46,843 nucleotides of DNA from Frankia sp. AgB1.9 (GTDB lineage: Bacteria; Actinomycetota; Actinomycetes; Frankiales; Frankiaceae): the NCBI RefSeq assembly GCF_016786355.1, contig NZ_JADWYX010000040.1, forward strand, positions 31,791 to 78,633, read 5' to 3'. The position numbers were made by a program, and so were the translations under genes. Position 1 is the stretch's first letter. Every line of letters starts with the position of its first letter. Below, piece by piece: positions 31,384 to 39,948 of this stretch. The notes under the pieces were generated by a model that did not search any database, had not been told where the DNA came from, and saw nothing but the letters and a program-made list of their open reading frames with translations.

Positions 31384-32568
31384 TCAGGCGGGCTCGGTGG
31401 ACTGGGCCGGCTCGTAGGTCAGGTTGCTCGACCAGCGTTCCTCGACGCGGCCGAAGTACCAGACCGCCAGCGCGATGGCCCACGAGACGAAGAAGAGGCC
31501 GACGATGCCGTAGCCGGCGTAGTCGAGGTTGATGTTGGCGATCCAGGCGACCGGCCCGGACCGGATCGTGAACCGGTCGGCCAGGACGCCGATGAGCTCG
31601 ATGCTGCCGATGACCAGCGCGACGACGACCGAGATGGTCGTGATGGTGAGGTTGTAGAACACCTTGCGGACCGGGCGGGCGAAGGCCCAGCCGTAGGCGA
31701 CGTTCATGAAGACGCCGTCGATGGTGTCCATCAGGCACATGCCGGCGGCGAACAGGATCGGGAGCACCAGAACCGAGTAGAACGGCAGGTTGAACGCCGC
31801 GGCGCCACCCGCGAGGACGAGCAGGCCGACCTCGGTCGCGGTGTCGAAACCGAGGCCGAACAGGACCCCGACGGGGTAGATGTTCAGCGGTCTCGTGACG
31901 GTCTTCGTGAGCCGGCCGAGGAAGCGGTTCATGAAGCCACGGGAGTCGAGACGCCGCTCCAGCTCCTGCTCGTCATAGGTGCCGTGGCGCATCTCGCGGA
32001 AGATCTTCAGGATTCCGACCAGGGCCGCGAGGTTGAGGAGCCCGAGAATCCAGAGGAAGACGCCGGACACCGACGGGCCGATGACCCCGGTGATGGTGTG
32101 GAGCTTGGAGCTGTCGTTCGCGACCGGGCCGACCAGGGACTTGACGCCGACGGAGAGCAGGAAGGCCAGCACGAACACGATGGTCGAGTGGCCGAGGGAG
32201 AACCAGAACCCGACCGAGAGCGGCCGGCGCCGTTCGCCCCGCCCGGCGGCCTCGGCGGCGACGTTGTCGGCGATCAGCTTGCGGGTGGCGTTGTCGACGG
32301 CCGCGATGTGGTCGGCGTCGAACGCGTGCCGCAGCCCGAACGTGTAGGCGAGCACGCCCACCCCGGCGGTGAAGACCGGGTGGTCGCCACCGAGCTGGTA
32401 GCCGTGCGGGGCCACCAGGGTCAGCAGGACGACGAAGCCGGCCACGTGCAGCACCACGATGACGGCGGCCATCCCGGCGAGCGAGCGCTTGTCCGCGCTG
32501 CCGAGGCTGTCGCGAAACTGCGCCAGCCGCGTCGCGAACGACACCTCCCTGGCGGTCGAGGTGGTCAT
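31384..32568 (-). CDS. HoxN/NixA-type nickel-cobalt permease
   Basis: The 394-residue membrane protein has the family signature RHAFDADHIAAVDN near residue 80 (HX4DH), then FSLGHSTIVF and LGFDTATEV. These are the metal-selectivity motifs of NiCoT permeases. It should import Ni2+ or Co2+ for hydrogenase, urease or cobalamin. The ATG at 32568 is preceded by an in-frame GTG at 32571; neither has a strong ribosome-binding site. It is convergent with the alcohol dehydrogenase. A perfect inverted repeat overlaps its likely promoter, so repression by a metal sensor is likely. Confidence 0.9.
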   Translation of the reverse strand: MTTSTAREVSFATRLAQFRDSLGSADKRSLAGMAAVIVVLHVAGFVVLLTLVAPHGYQLGGDHPVFTAGVGVLAYTFGLRHAFDADHIAAVDNATRKLIADNVAAEAAGRGERRRPLSVGFWFSLGHSTIVFVLAFLLSVGVKSLVGPVANDSSKLHTITGVIGPSVSGVFLWILGLLNLAALVGILKIFREMRHGTYDEQELERRLDSRGFMNRFLGRLTKTVTRPLNIYPVGVLFGLGFDTATEVGLLVLAGGAAAFNLPFYSVLVLPILFAAGMCLMDTIDGVFMNVAYGWAFARPVRKVFYNLTITTISVVVALVIGSIELIGVLADRFTIRSGPVAWIANINLDYAGYGIVGLFFVSWAIALAVWYFGRVEERWSSNLTYEPAQSTEPA

Positions 32569-32589
32569 CACGATGCCACTATCTCGTTA

Positions 32590-32606
32590 TTGCGAGAACC
32601 TCGCAA
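32590..32606 (-). promoter_or_regulatory. Inverted repeat in the HoxN promoter
   Basis: TTGCGAGAACCTCGCAA has perfect seven-base arms with a three-base spacer. On the minus strand its TTGCGA can act as a -35 element, with GATAGT 17 bases further as the -10. A bound protein would therefore block RNA polymerase. A Fur-family nickel sensor (Nur) or similar metalloregulator is possible but not shown. Confidence 0.55.
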
Positions 32607-32630
32607 CTAGCCGCCGTCGCCGGTACCGGC

Positions 32631-33188
32631 TCAGACGCCGAGGAGACGCCGGGTGCGCAGGAGGGTTTCGCGCAGGTTGTCCTCGGCGACGACGTCCAGC
32701 GCGTCGGGCACGCTGAGCCAGCGAAGCGGCGTCGTCGGCTTCTCCGGCCGGGCCTCGTCGGGGGTCGCGGTCGCCAGCACGAAGCGCAGGTCCGCGTGTT
32801 GGTGCGCGGGCTCCCGGGCGTTCCCGGGCACCGAGACCACGACCACGTGCCGCAGCGCGGCCGTCGGCCAGGGCCGCAGATCGGCCAGGCCCGTCTCCTC
32901 GCGGCCTTCCCGCAGTGCGACGGCCAGCGGGTCAGCCTCGCCCGGGTCGCCATGGCCACCGATCTGCAGCCAGCTCTCCATCCGCTCGTGCCAGCGCAGC
33001 AGAACCCGACCGGTCTCCGGATGGACGACCAGCGCCGACGCGGTGAGATGCAGCGACACGTCGCGCGACCAGGGGTCGGGCGTGCTCTCGACCATGGCCA
33101 GCACCCGGGCGACATCCGCGGCCTCGTCGCCGTCCGCCGGCTGATACCTGGACAGCAGGTGCCTGGCGTCGCCGGAGGGGCATTCCAT
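32631..33188 (-). CDS. NUDIX hydrolase
   Basis: The 185-residue protein carries a NUDIX box (GGHGDPGE, seven-residue spacer, REGREETGL) at about 77-100 with the key glutamates present. It hydrolyses a nucleoside diphosphate linked to another group, often a damaged or signalling nucleotide. The start ATG at 33188 has weak ribosome-binding support (GGAT). It is divergent from the MpaB-like gene. The exact substrate is unknown. Confidence 0.88.
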   Translation of the reverse strand: MECPSGDARHLLSRYQPADGDEAADVARVLAMVESTPDPWSRDVSLHLTASALVVHPETGRVLLRWHERMESWLQIGGHGDPGEADPLAVALREGREETGLADLRPWPTAALRHVVVVSVPGNAREPAHQHADLRFVLATATPDEARPEKPTTPLRWLSVPDALDVVAEDNLRETLLRTRRLLGV

Positions 33189-33294
33189 GAGATCAAATCC
33201 TAGTGCCGCGACTGGCCCGGTCAGCCCGCGTGTCCGTCCTCACGATCATTGTGCGGATCAGACGGGTCAACGCGGGCGCGCGCATGATGGGGTA

Positions 33295-34218
33295 ATGGTG
33301 CTGCCGAGGCTGCCCGTCGACGCGGCCGAGATTCGCGCCCGGGTCGGCGGTGAGGTCTTCGCCCGGGTCTCCGGACCGGACGGTGCGCGTCGGCGTGAGC
33401 AGATCTTCGACGCCGCCGGCGAGCGGTGGTTCGCCGAGGACCGGCCGATCCGGCGGGTGCACGGCGACACCGCGATGTTCGTCGGTGGCCTGCGCGCGCT
33501 GCTGCTGCAGTCGCTGCACCCGCTGGCGATGGCCGGGGTCGCCACGCACTCGGACTTCCGCGCCGACCCGTGGGGGCGGCTGCAGCGGACCAGCTTCTTC
33601 CTCGCGGCGACGACGTTCGGCCCCGAGGACGAGGCGGAACGGGCGATCGCCCGGGTGCGGGGCGTGCACCGCAGGGTCCGCGGGACGGCGCCCGACGGCC
33701 GGCATTACGCGGCCTCCGACCCGCACCTGCTCCGCTGGGTGCATCTCGCGGAGATCGACAGTTTCCTCGCCGCCTACCAGCGCTACGGCACCGCTCCGCT
33801 GACCCCGGCCGAGCAGGACGGCTACGTGCTGGACACCGGTCTGGTGGCCGAGAAGCTCGGCATCGACGATCCGCCGCGCACCGTGGCCGCGCTGGCCGAG
33901 CAGCTCGCGGCCTACCGTCCGGAGCTGGCCGGCACGCCGCAGGCCCGCCAGGCCGCCCGGTATCTGCTGGTCAGCGCGCCGCTCCCGCTCGCGGCCCGGG
34001 CTCCGTACAGCGCGCTCGCGGCCGCGGCCGTCGGCCTGATGCCGGTGTGGACGCGGCGGCCGCTGCGGCTGCCCTACCTGCCCCTCCTCGAGGGCACCGT
34101 CGGCCGGCTGGCCGGCTGGGGCGCGGTCGCCGGGATCCGTTGGGCGACGAGCGCCGCCAAACCAACCACTGAACCAGCCGCGAAGTCGGCCGGGGAGCCG
34201 GCCGAGTCCGCCCGCTGA
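33295..34218 (+). CDS. MpaB/DUF2236 oxygenase-like protein
   Basis: This 307-residue protein shows the DUF2236 features VHGDTAMFVGGLRALLLQ, HPLAMAGVATHSDF and RWVHLAEIDSFLAAYQRYG. Their histidines are candidates for heme binding as in latex-clearing Lcp and MpaB. It is probably a heme oxygenase-like enzyme with an unknown substrate. I chose the ATG at 33295, with GATGGGG a few bases upstream, because conserved features start soon after. Upstream in-frame codons lie in the divergent promoter with the NUDIX gene. The C-terminal 20 residues are Ala/Glu-rich and disordered. Confidence 0.8.
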   Translation: MVLPRLPVDAAEIRARVGGEVFARVSGPDGARRREQIFDAAGERWFAEDRPIRRVHGDTAMFVGGLRALLLQSLHPLAMAGVATHSDFRADPWGRLQRTSFFLAATTFGPEDEAERAIARVRGVHRRVRGTAPDGRHYAASDPHLLRWVHLAEIDSFLAAYQRYGTAPLTPAEQDGYVLDTGLVAEKLGIDDPPRTVAALAEQLAAYRPELAGTPQARQAARYLLVSAPLPLAARAPYSALAAAAVGLMPVWTRRPLRLPYLPLLEGTVGRLAGWGAVAGIRWATSAAKPTTEPAAKSAGEPAESAR

Positions 34219-34347
34219 CCGCCGGATCGGGGTGGGTCGCCGGCAGCCGGCCGCGACACGTCCGCGCGCTCATCGCTAACCTCTTCGGGGAACTGACGAT
34301 GTTGTAGCTGCCGCTGACCCCTGCGTCGAGGAGGAGGACGGCCGCGC

Positions 34348-36252
34348 GTGAGACCACTTCGTGTCGGGGACCCCGTCGCCGTCGGCGGCTACCGCCTGCT
34401 CGGCACCCTCGGCGCCGGTGGGATGGGCCGGGTCTACCTGGCCCGCAACCAGGGCGGCAGGACCGTCGCGGTCAAGGTGATCCGCCCCGAGTACGCGGAC
34501 GAGGCGGCGTTCCGGACCCGGTTTCGCCGGGAGGTCGACGCGGCCCGGCGGGTCGGCGGTCCCTGGACCGCCCCGCTGATCGACGCCGACCCCGACTCCG
34601 AGCATCCCTACCTCGTCACCGCGTACATCCCGGGGCCGTCGCTGGGGCGGGCGGTCGCGGACCACGGCCCGCTGCCGGCGGCGAGCCTGCGCGCGCTGGG
34701 CGCCGGCCTCGCCGAGGCGCTGATCGCCGTGCACAGCGCCGGGCTGGTCCACCGTGACCTCAAGCCGTCGAACGTCATCCTCAGCCCCGACGGGCCGCGC
34801 GTCATCGACTTCGGGATCTCCCGGGCGATCGACGCCTCGGTGCTGACCACCAGCGGCGCGGTGGTCGGCTCACCCGCCTTCATGGCCCCAGAACAGGTCC
34901 ACGGCGCCGAGATCGGCCCGGCCAGCGACGTGTTCTCGCTGGGCTCCGTGCTGGTGTTCGCCGCGACGGGCGCCGGGCCGTTCGACGGCTCCGGCATGGC
35001 GTCCGTGCTGCACCGGGTGCTCACCCGCGAACCTGACCTCGACGGGCTTCCGGCCGACCTGCGCGAGCTGGTCCGCGCCTGCCTTCACAAGGACCCGGCG
35101 GCGCGGCCCACCCCGCGCGCGCTGGTGTCCGCGCTCGCGCCCGACGGCGCCGCCGCCCTGATGGCGGCAGGCTGGCTGCCGACGGACCTGGTCACGAACC
35201 TGAGCCGTCAGGCCGTCGCGCTGCTCGACCTGGACACACCCAGCGAGCCCGGCCCGCCCTACGCCCCCGTCCCACCGACCGGATCGATCCCCCCGGCCGG
35301 GACCGTCCCTCCAGGTGGGTCAGCCCCTCCGGCTGGAACAGTCCCTTCAGGTGCATCGGTCCCGCCGCCTGGGTACGCGCCACCGACCGGGTACGCGCCG
35401 CCGCCTGGGTACGTGACGCCGGCTGGCCACGTCCCGCCAACCGGATCCGTCCCGCCGCCTGGGTATGCGGCGCCGGCCGGGTACGTCACGCCGGCTGGAC
35501 AGGCGCCGTCAGGGCTCGTGACCGTCGCAACGCCGGGGCACTACCCCGGTCCGGTACCCACTCCGCCCGGCCCACCGGGGGCGGGCGGGGCGGGCCCACC
35601 GGCCGGCGGGTCGCAACGACGCGCGCTGATCGCGGTCGCGACGGCGGGTGCCCTCGGCCTGGCCGTCGTCGTCCTGCTCGTCGTCCTCCTGGTCAGCCAC
35701 TCCCACGGCTCACCGAGCAGCCACGACGGGGACATCGGCACGCAGACCACCGGTCCCGCGATCTCCCTGGACACGTCCGGCCCGGTCCCCTCCCCCGGCC
35801 GCTCCACTCCCGAGGGCTCCGCGACGCCGGCCCCGACCAGTACGTTGCGGCCCGGACCCCTGCCCGCCGGCTACGTCGGCACCTGGCAGGGCACGGTCAC
35901 CACCCAGGACGGCGCGATCGTCTACCAGGCGGTGATCACCCTGCGCGCCGGCGATACCGGCCAGACCGTCGGCCACGCCGACATGAAGGTGACCAATGTC
36001 CTGGGCCTGCCGGTCGACCCGATCGACTGCACCGGAGACCTTCGGCTCGTCGGGTTCGGCGGCCCGTCCGGCAACGAGGTCGTGGTGGCCGACATAGCGG
36101 GCTCCGGGAAGGACGTGACCCTGCTCGGCCTGCCCGCCTGTACCGAGGGCGGGACCACCCGGCTGCTCCTCGGTTCCGACGGCCAGCTGACCTACACGTC
36201 CGAGGACGTGCCCGGCGGCCGGCCGGCCGGCACGCTGCGCCGCCAGCAGTGA
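34348..36252 (+). CDS. Membrane Ser/Thr protein kinase (Hanks type)
   Basis: The kinase domain covers about residues 14-275. It has the glycine loop GAGGMGRV (22-29), K43 (AVKV), HRDLKPSN (D137) and DFG (154-156), all intact. A Pro/Gly-rich linker of short repeats (301-420) leads to one membrane helix at about 426-450. An extracellular beta-rich domain of about 165 residues begins with YVGTWQGTV and has two cysteines. There are no PASTA repeats, so cell-wall fragments are not an obvious ligand. The GTG at 34348 follows GAGGAGGAGG. Confidence 0.93.
   Translation: MRPLRVGDPVAVGGYRLLGTLGAGGMGRVYLARNQGGRTVAVKVIRPEYADEAAFRTRFRREVDAARRVGGPWTAPLIDADPDSEHPYLVTAYIPGPSLGRAVADHGPLPAASLRALGAGLAEALIAVHSAGLVHRDLKPSNVILSPDGPRVIDFGISRAIDASVLTTSGAVVGSPAFMAPEQVHGAEIGPASDVFSLGSVLVFAATGAGPFDGSGMASVLHRVLTREPDLDGLPADLRELVRACLHKDPAARPTPRALVSALAPDGAAALMAAGWLPTDLVTNLSRQAVALLDLDTPSEPGPPYAPVPPTGSIPPAGTVPPGGSAPPAGTVPSGASVPPPGYAPPTGYAPPPGYVTPAGHVPPTGSVPPPGYAAPAGYVTPAGQAPSGLVTVATPGHYPGPVPTPPGPPGAGGAGPPAGGSQRRALIAVATAGALGLAVVVLLVVLLVSHSHGSPSSHDGDIGTQTTGPAISLDTSGPVPSPGRSTPEGSATPAPTSTLRPGPLPAGYVGTWQGTVTTQDGAIVYQAVITLRAGDTGQTVGHADMKVTNVLGLPVDPIDCTGDLRLVGFGGPSGNEVVVADIAGSGKDVTLLGLPACTEGGTTRLLLGSDGQLTYTSEDVPGGRPAGTLRRQQ
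35262..35520 (+). repeat. Pro-Gly coding repeats in kinase linker
   Basis: Imperfect repeats of about 18-24 bases, such as CCGCCTGGGTACG and ACGCCGGCTGG, encode tandem PP(x)G and TPAG units in the cytoplasmic linker. Copy number may vary between strains. Confidence 0.75.
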
Positions 36253-36276
36253 CCGGCCGAGCCCGCGGCGCGGTCC

Positions 36277-37263
36277 TCAGGCGGTCGTCAGCCCGAACAC
36301 CAGCAGCGCGAGCCCATAGCAGGCGACGACGAGGGCCGCGCCCAGGGCATTGCGCCGCCAGGTTCTGGCCACCCCGGGCACCAGCCAGAACCCGAAAGCC
36401 CGGTTCGCCAACGGCATGAGAAGCCAGGTCAGCGCGGCGACGCTCAGGATGTTGCCGATGAAGAAGACGAGGAAATCGGGTAGTCGGGCCCCGGTCAGTG
36501 CGTCGCTGACGGTGATGCTCAGCACCATGACCGTGGGGTAGAGCGCGAGCAGGACCATCATCGCCTGTTTCCAGCTGGGCGGCGCCTGCTCGTCGCTGCC
36601 GCGAGCCTCGCCGAACCGGAACCAGCCGCTGAACGCGGAGCCCACCTTCCGGACGTCGAATCCGGTGATATGGGCCTGGCCGTCGTCGATCAGCTGGCGT
36701 CGCGCGGGCGAGCCGAGCCATTCCTCCAGGTGGCGCATCGAGTCGTACCGGAAGACCGCGACCCATCTTTCCTGTACCCCGGGAACGGGTCGGAAGAGCT
36801 CATAGCCCCGAAACCCGGCCGTGGCCTTCTGAACCTTGTGCGCCTTCTCCTGCCAGGCCAGAAAGCCCGCCTCATGGCCCGGCCGGACGTCATGCGCGAC
36901 GACCGCCGTGACGGTGGCCTGGTCGGGCGGGTCACCCGCGAGGATCTCCTGGCTGCCCGGGCCGCTGAACAGGTCGCGGCCCTCGTCGAGCAGGCGCCGG
37001 CGGTCCGGCGAGTCCAGCCAGCCGCGCAGCTCGCCGACCGTCCCGAACCGGAACACCACGACCCAGGAGTGGTCGTCGTCCGAGGCCGGCGGGTAGAGCT
37101 CGACGGCCTCGAAGCCGGCGCGCAGGCGCGCCGCGTCGTCCGTTCTGCGCTGCCAGCGCAGGTAGTCGCGTTCACGCCCTTCGCGCACGTCGACCGTCAC
37201 GACGGCGGTTGCGGCGCCACCACCGGAAACGCCGCCGACGCCATCGTGCCGCGAAACCTCCAC
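36277..37263 (-). CDS. Tandem ABM-domain protein with C-terminal membrane region
   Basis: The 328-residue protein contains two antibiotic-biosynthesis-monooxygenase-like (dimeric alpha-beta barrel) domains at about 20-105 and 115-205. Each has the pattern AVVTVDVREGRERDYLRWQ or AVVAHDVRPGHEAGFLAWQ, with a WVVVFRF or WVAVFRY strand. About 100 C-terminal residues form three or four membrane helices (PDFLVFFIGNILSVAALTWL; ALGAALVVACYGLALLVFGL). A GTG at 37266 or 37263 starts it, without a clear ribosome-binding site. The reaction is unknown; ABM folds include heme- and quinone-acting monooxygenases. It is convergent with the kinase gene. Confidence 0.75.
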   Translation of the reverse strand: MEVSRHDGVGGVSGGGAATAVVTVDVREGRERDYLRWQRRTDDAARLRAGFEAVELYPPASDDDHSWVVVFRFGTVGELRGWLDSPDRRRLLDEGRDLFSGPGSQEILAGDPPDQATVTAVVAHDVRPGHEAGFLAWQEKAHKVQKATAGFRGYELFRPVPGVQERWVAVFRYDSMRHLEEWLGSPARRQLIDDGQAHITGFDVRKVGSAFSGWFRFGEARGSDEQAPPSWKQAMMVLLALYPTVMVLSITVSDALTGARLPDFLVFFIGNILSVAALTWLLMPLANRAFGFWLVPGVARTWRRNALGAALVVACYGLALLVFGLTTA

Positions 37264-37410
37264 CACGCGGAGAGTAGATCGGAGGAAGAACCGCAGCGCC
37301 CCGCCGTTCCCTCTTCTCCGCTTTGTCTGCCTCCGGTCGGCGCTACAGCCGGCATCAGTCTGGGTATGCCGGTCTCGGCAGGAGAGACGGCCAGCGGAAA
37401 CGGGGCGAAC

Positions 37411-37977
37411 ATGGACAAGAAAGCGCTGATGAGCGAGGCCACGCGGTTGGCGGTCCAGTCGGTCGAGAACGGCTGGGGCGGACCCTTCGGCGCCGTCATC
37501 GCGAAGGACGGTGACATCGTCGCCCGCGGCCAGAACCGCGTCCTGCTGACCGGGGATCCCACCGCGCACGCCGAGGTCGAGTGCATCCGCAAGGCGATCC
37601 AGGTGCTGAATCCGGACGGGCCGACGATCAGCCCGGACGAGCAGAACCACACGACGCTGAAGCTGGTCCCCCGGCCGCCCGGCTCCCCGGACCGGGTTCC
37701 CGAGCGGGCCCGGATGCTGCTGGGCTATTCGCTTTACACGGCAGGCATCCCGTGCCCGATGTGCATGAGCGCGATCTACTGGTCCCGGATCGACGACGTC
37801 TACTACAGCAGCGACCTCGACGCGACCAGGACGATCGGATTCGACGACGCCTTTCAGTACGAGGACTTCAGCCGCCCGCTTGACGAGCGCTCGATCCACG
37901 TCGAGCAGCTCAGCCCCGAGCTGGGCGGGAAGGCGTACGCGACCTGGAGCGGCAAGCCCGACCGTCACCCGTACTGA
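37411..37977 (+). CDS. Nucleoside/guanine deaminase family protein
   Basis: The 188-residue zinc deaminase has the catalytic motif HAEVECIR (H53, E55) and the zinc pair PCPMCMSAIYW (C115, C118), the cytidine/guanine deaminase pattern. GGPFGAVI and a C-terminal region ending in HPY fit the guanine deaminase-like group, which is longer than tRNA adenosine deaminases. The insertion near 70-100 is Pro/Asn-rich. I favour the ATG at 37411, preceded by GGGG; an upstream ATG at 37366 adds 15 unconserved residues. It is divergent from the ABM gene. Confidence 0.85.
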   Translation: MDKKALMSEATRLAVQSVENGWGGPFGAVIAKDGDIVARGQNRVLLTGDPTAHAEVECIRKAIQVLNPDGPTISPDEQNHTTLKLVPRPPGSPDRVPERARMLLGYSLYTAGIPCPMCMSAIYWSRIDDVYYSSDLDATRTIGFDDAFQYEDFSRPLDERSIHVEQLSPELGGKAYATWSGKPDRHPY

Positions 37978-38043
37978 GACCCGCCCGGCCGGAAAACCGC
38001 CGGCGGGCCCGGCCGGCGGGTGCGACCTTCTAGCATTCGGGGC

Positions 38044-39885
38044 GTGCCCGGCAGAAAGCTGGCGGCCGCCTGGTCGCGCGTGACCGCCGCACGGCGGCCG
38101 TTGCCGGAGTACCCGCGTCCGCACCTCGTCCGCGCGTCCTGGCTGTCACTGAACGGCCCGTGGGAGTTCTGGGGTGGGCGGGAGCCGGACGATCTCGACG
38201 AGTCCGGCGGTCCCCCGGTCGGGCGGCGGCTGCCGGGCCGGATCGTGGTCCCGTTCCCGGTCGAGTCGAGGCTGTCCGGCATCGGGACCGGATATGAGCG
38301 GATGTGGTACCGCCGCACGTTCCGGGCGCCGCCAGAATGGGCCGCCGGACGGGTTCACCTGCATTTCGGCGCGGTGGACTGGGAATGCCGCGTGTGGGTC
38401 AACGGCGTCGAGGTGGGCGCGCACCGCGGCGGCTACGACGCCTTCAGCTTCGACATCACGCCGGCCCTGACCTGGGGCGAGGAAGAGGTACTGGTCCACG
38501 TCCTGGACCCGACGGACGGTGGCGGCCAGCCGCTGGGCAAGCAGCGCCGCAACCCGGGCGGGATCTTCTACACCGCCGCCTCGGGGATCTGGCAGACCGT
38601 CTGGCTGGAGCCGACCCCGTCCCGCCACATCACCCGGCTCGCGCTCACCCCGGACCTGGCCGCCGGGGTGGTTCACGTACAGGTGCACGCGGTCGAGGCG
38701 GCCGCCGATCCTGGGACGAGCCGGCCAGGCGCCGACGTCCCCGTCCGGGTCGAGGTGCGCGCCGGCCTGGCGGCCGACGCCGAGACGGTCGCGACCGGCT
38801 CCGGCACCAGCGGGCGGCAGTTCGCCGTGGCGATACCGAACGTCCGGCCCTGGTCGCCCGACGACCCCTTCCTCTACGGCGTGACCGTCACGCTCGCCGA
38901 CAGCCAGCCCGGCCAGCCCGGCGCGCCCGACCAGACCGGCCAGCCCGACCGGGTGGACGGCTACGTGGGCATGCGGTCCATCGAGGTGACGGAGGTGGCC
39001 GGCGAGCCACGGCCGCTGCTCAACGGCCGGTTCGTCTTCCAGCTCGGGCTGCTGGACCAGGGCTACTGGCCCGACGGGGTGTACACGGCCCCGACAGACG
39101 ACGATCTCCGGCGCGACCTCGAGGTTGCGAAGGAGCTCGGTTTCACCTGCGTCCGCAAGCACGCCAAGGTCGAACCGGCGCGCTGGTACCACTGGGCCGA
39201 CCGGCTCGGCCTGCTCGTCTGGCAGGACATGCCGTCCATGCCGCACGACCGGGAGCCGGACGAGGCCGCCCGCCGCCAGTTCGAGGCCGAGCTGCGAGCG
39301 GTCGTCGAGCAGTGCAGCCCCTTCCCGTCCGTCATCGGCTGGGTCCCGTTCAACGAGGGCTGGGGGCAGTACGACGTCGCGCGGATCGCCCGGACGGTCC
39401 GCGACCTCGACCCGACCCGCCTGGTCAGCGAGAACAGCGGCAGCGCCGACCCCGGTAACGACTGGGTCGACGGGGGTGCCGGCCACGTCGCTGACCTGCA
39501 CGCCTATCCCGGCCCGGCCGCCGTCCCGGCCTCGGCCGGCCGCTGCCGGGCGCTCGGCGAGTTCGGCGGCCTCGGACTCGCCCTGACCGGCCACGACTGG
39601 GGCGGGGCGACCGGGTTCAGCTACGAGTGGGCAGCCTCGCCGGACGGGCTCACCGACCGCTATCTGGGCATGGTCGACGAGCTGCGCGCGCTGGCTCGCG
39701 ATCAGGGCCTCAGCATCGCCGTCTACACCCAGGCGACGGACGTCGAGGGCGAACGCAACGGCCTGCTGACCTACGACCGGACCGTCCTGAAGGTCGACCC
39801 CGACCGGGTCCGCGCCGCCCACCAGCGGCTGTACGACGAGACCCGCGCCTTTCCGCCACCTGATGGCGGCGACCCGCGGTCCTGA
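38044..39885 (+). CDS. Glycoside hydrolase family 2 protein
   Basis: The 613-residue enzyme has the GH2 sandwich domain (RPHLVRASWLSLNGPWEF; VDWECRVWVNGVEVGAHRGG), an Ig-like middle domain and a TIM barrel. The acid/base E438 (PFNEGWGQYD) and nucleophile E506 (LGEFGGLG) are present. Members cleave beta-galactosides, beta-glucuronides or beta-mannosides. No signal peptide is seen, so it acts in the cytoplasm. The GTG at 38044 lies 14 bases after a TAGCAT -10-like element with no ribosome-binding site, so translation may be nearly leaderless. It is 63 bases upstream of ppc. Confidence 0.9.
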   Translation: MPGRKLAAAWSRVTAARRPLPEYPRPHLVRASWLSLNGPWEFWGGREPDDLDESGGPPVGRRLPGRIVVPFPVESRLSGIGTGYERMWYRRTFRAPPEWAAGRVHLHFGAVDWECRVWVNGVEVGAHRGGYDAFSFDITPALTWGEEEVLVHVLDPTDGGGQPLGKQRRNPGGIFYTAASGIWQTVWLEPTPSRHITRLALTPDLAAGVVHVQVHAVEAAADPGTSRPGADVPVRVEVRAGLAADAETVATGSGTSGRQFAVAIPNVRPWSPDDPFLYGVTVTLADSQPGQPGAPDQTGQPDRVDGYVGMRSIEVTEVAGEPRPLLNGRFVFQLGLLDQGYWPDGVYTAPTDDDLRRDLEVAKELGFTCVRKHAKVEPARWYHWADRLGLLVWQDMPSMPHDREPDEAARRQFEAELRAVVEQCSPFPSVIGWVPFNEGWGQYDVARIARTVRDLDPTRLVSENSGSADPGNDWVDGGAGHVADLHAYPGPAAVPASAGRCRALGEFGGLGLALTGHDWGGATGFSYEWAASPDGLTDRYLGMVDELRALARDQGLSIAVYTQATDVEGERNGLLTYDRTVLKVDPDRVRAAHQRLYDETRAFPPPDGGDPRS

Positions 39886-39948
39886 AACAGGCCGGACACC
39901 TGAAGGCGCAAGCATGGCCAGCGCGCACACAAGACCACCGGAGGCGGC

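Noticed and set aside
31343..31388. CCTGACCG/CGGTCAGG inverted repeat around the convergent stop codons of the dehydrogenase and HoxN genes
   Set aside because: Only eight-base arms with a 30-base loop, so it is not a convincing terminator.
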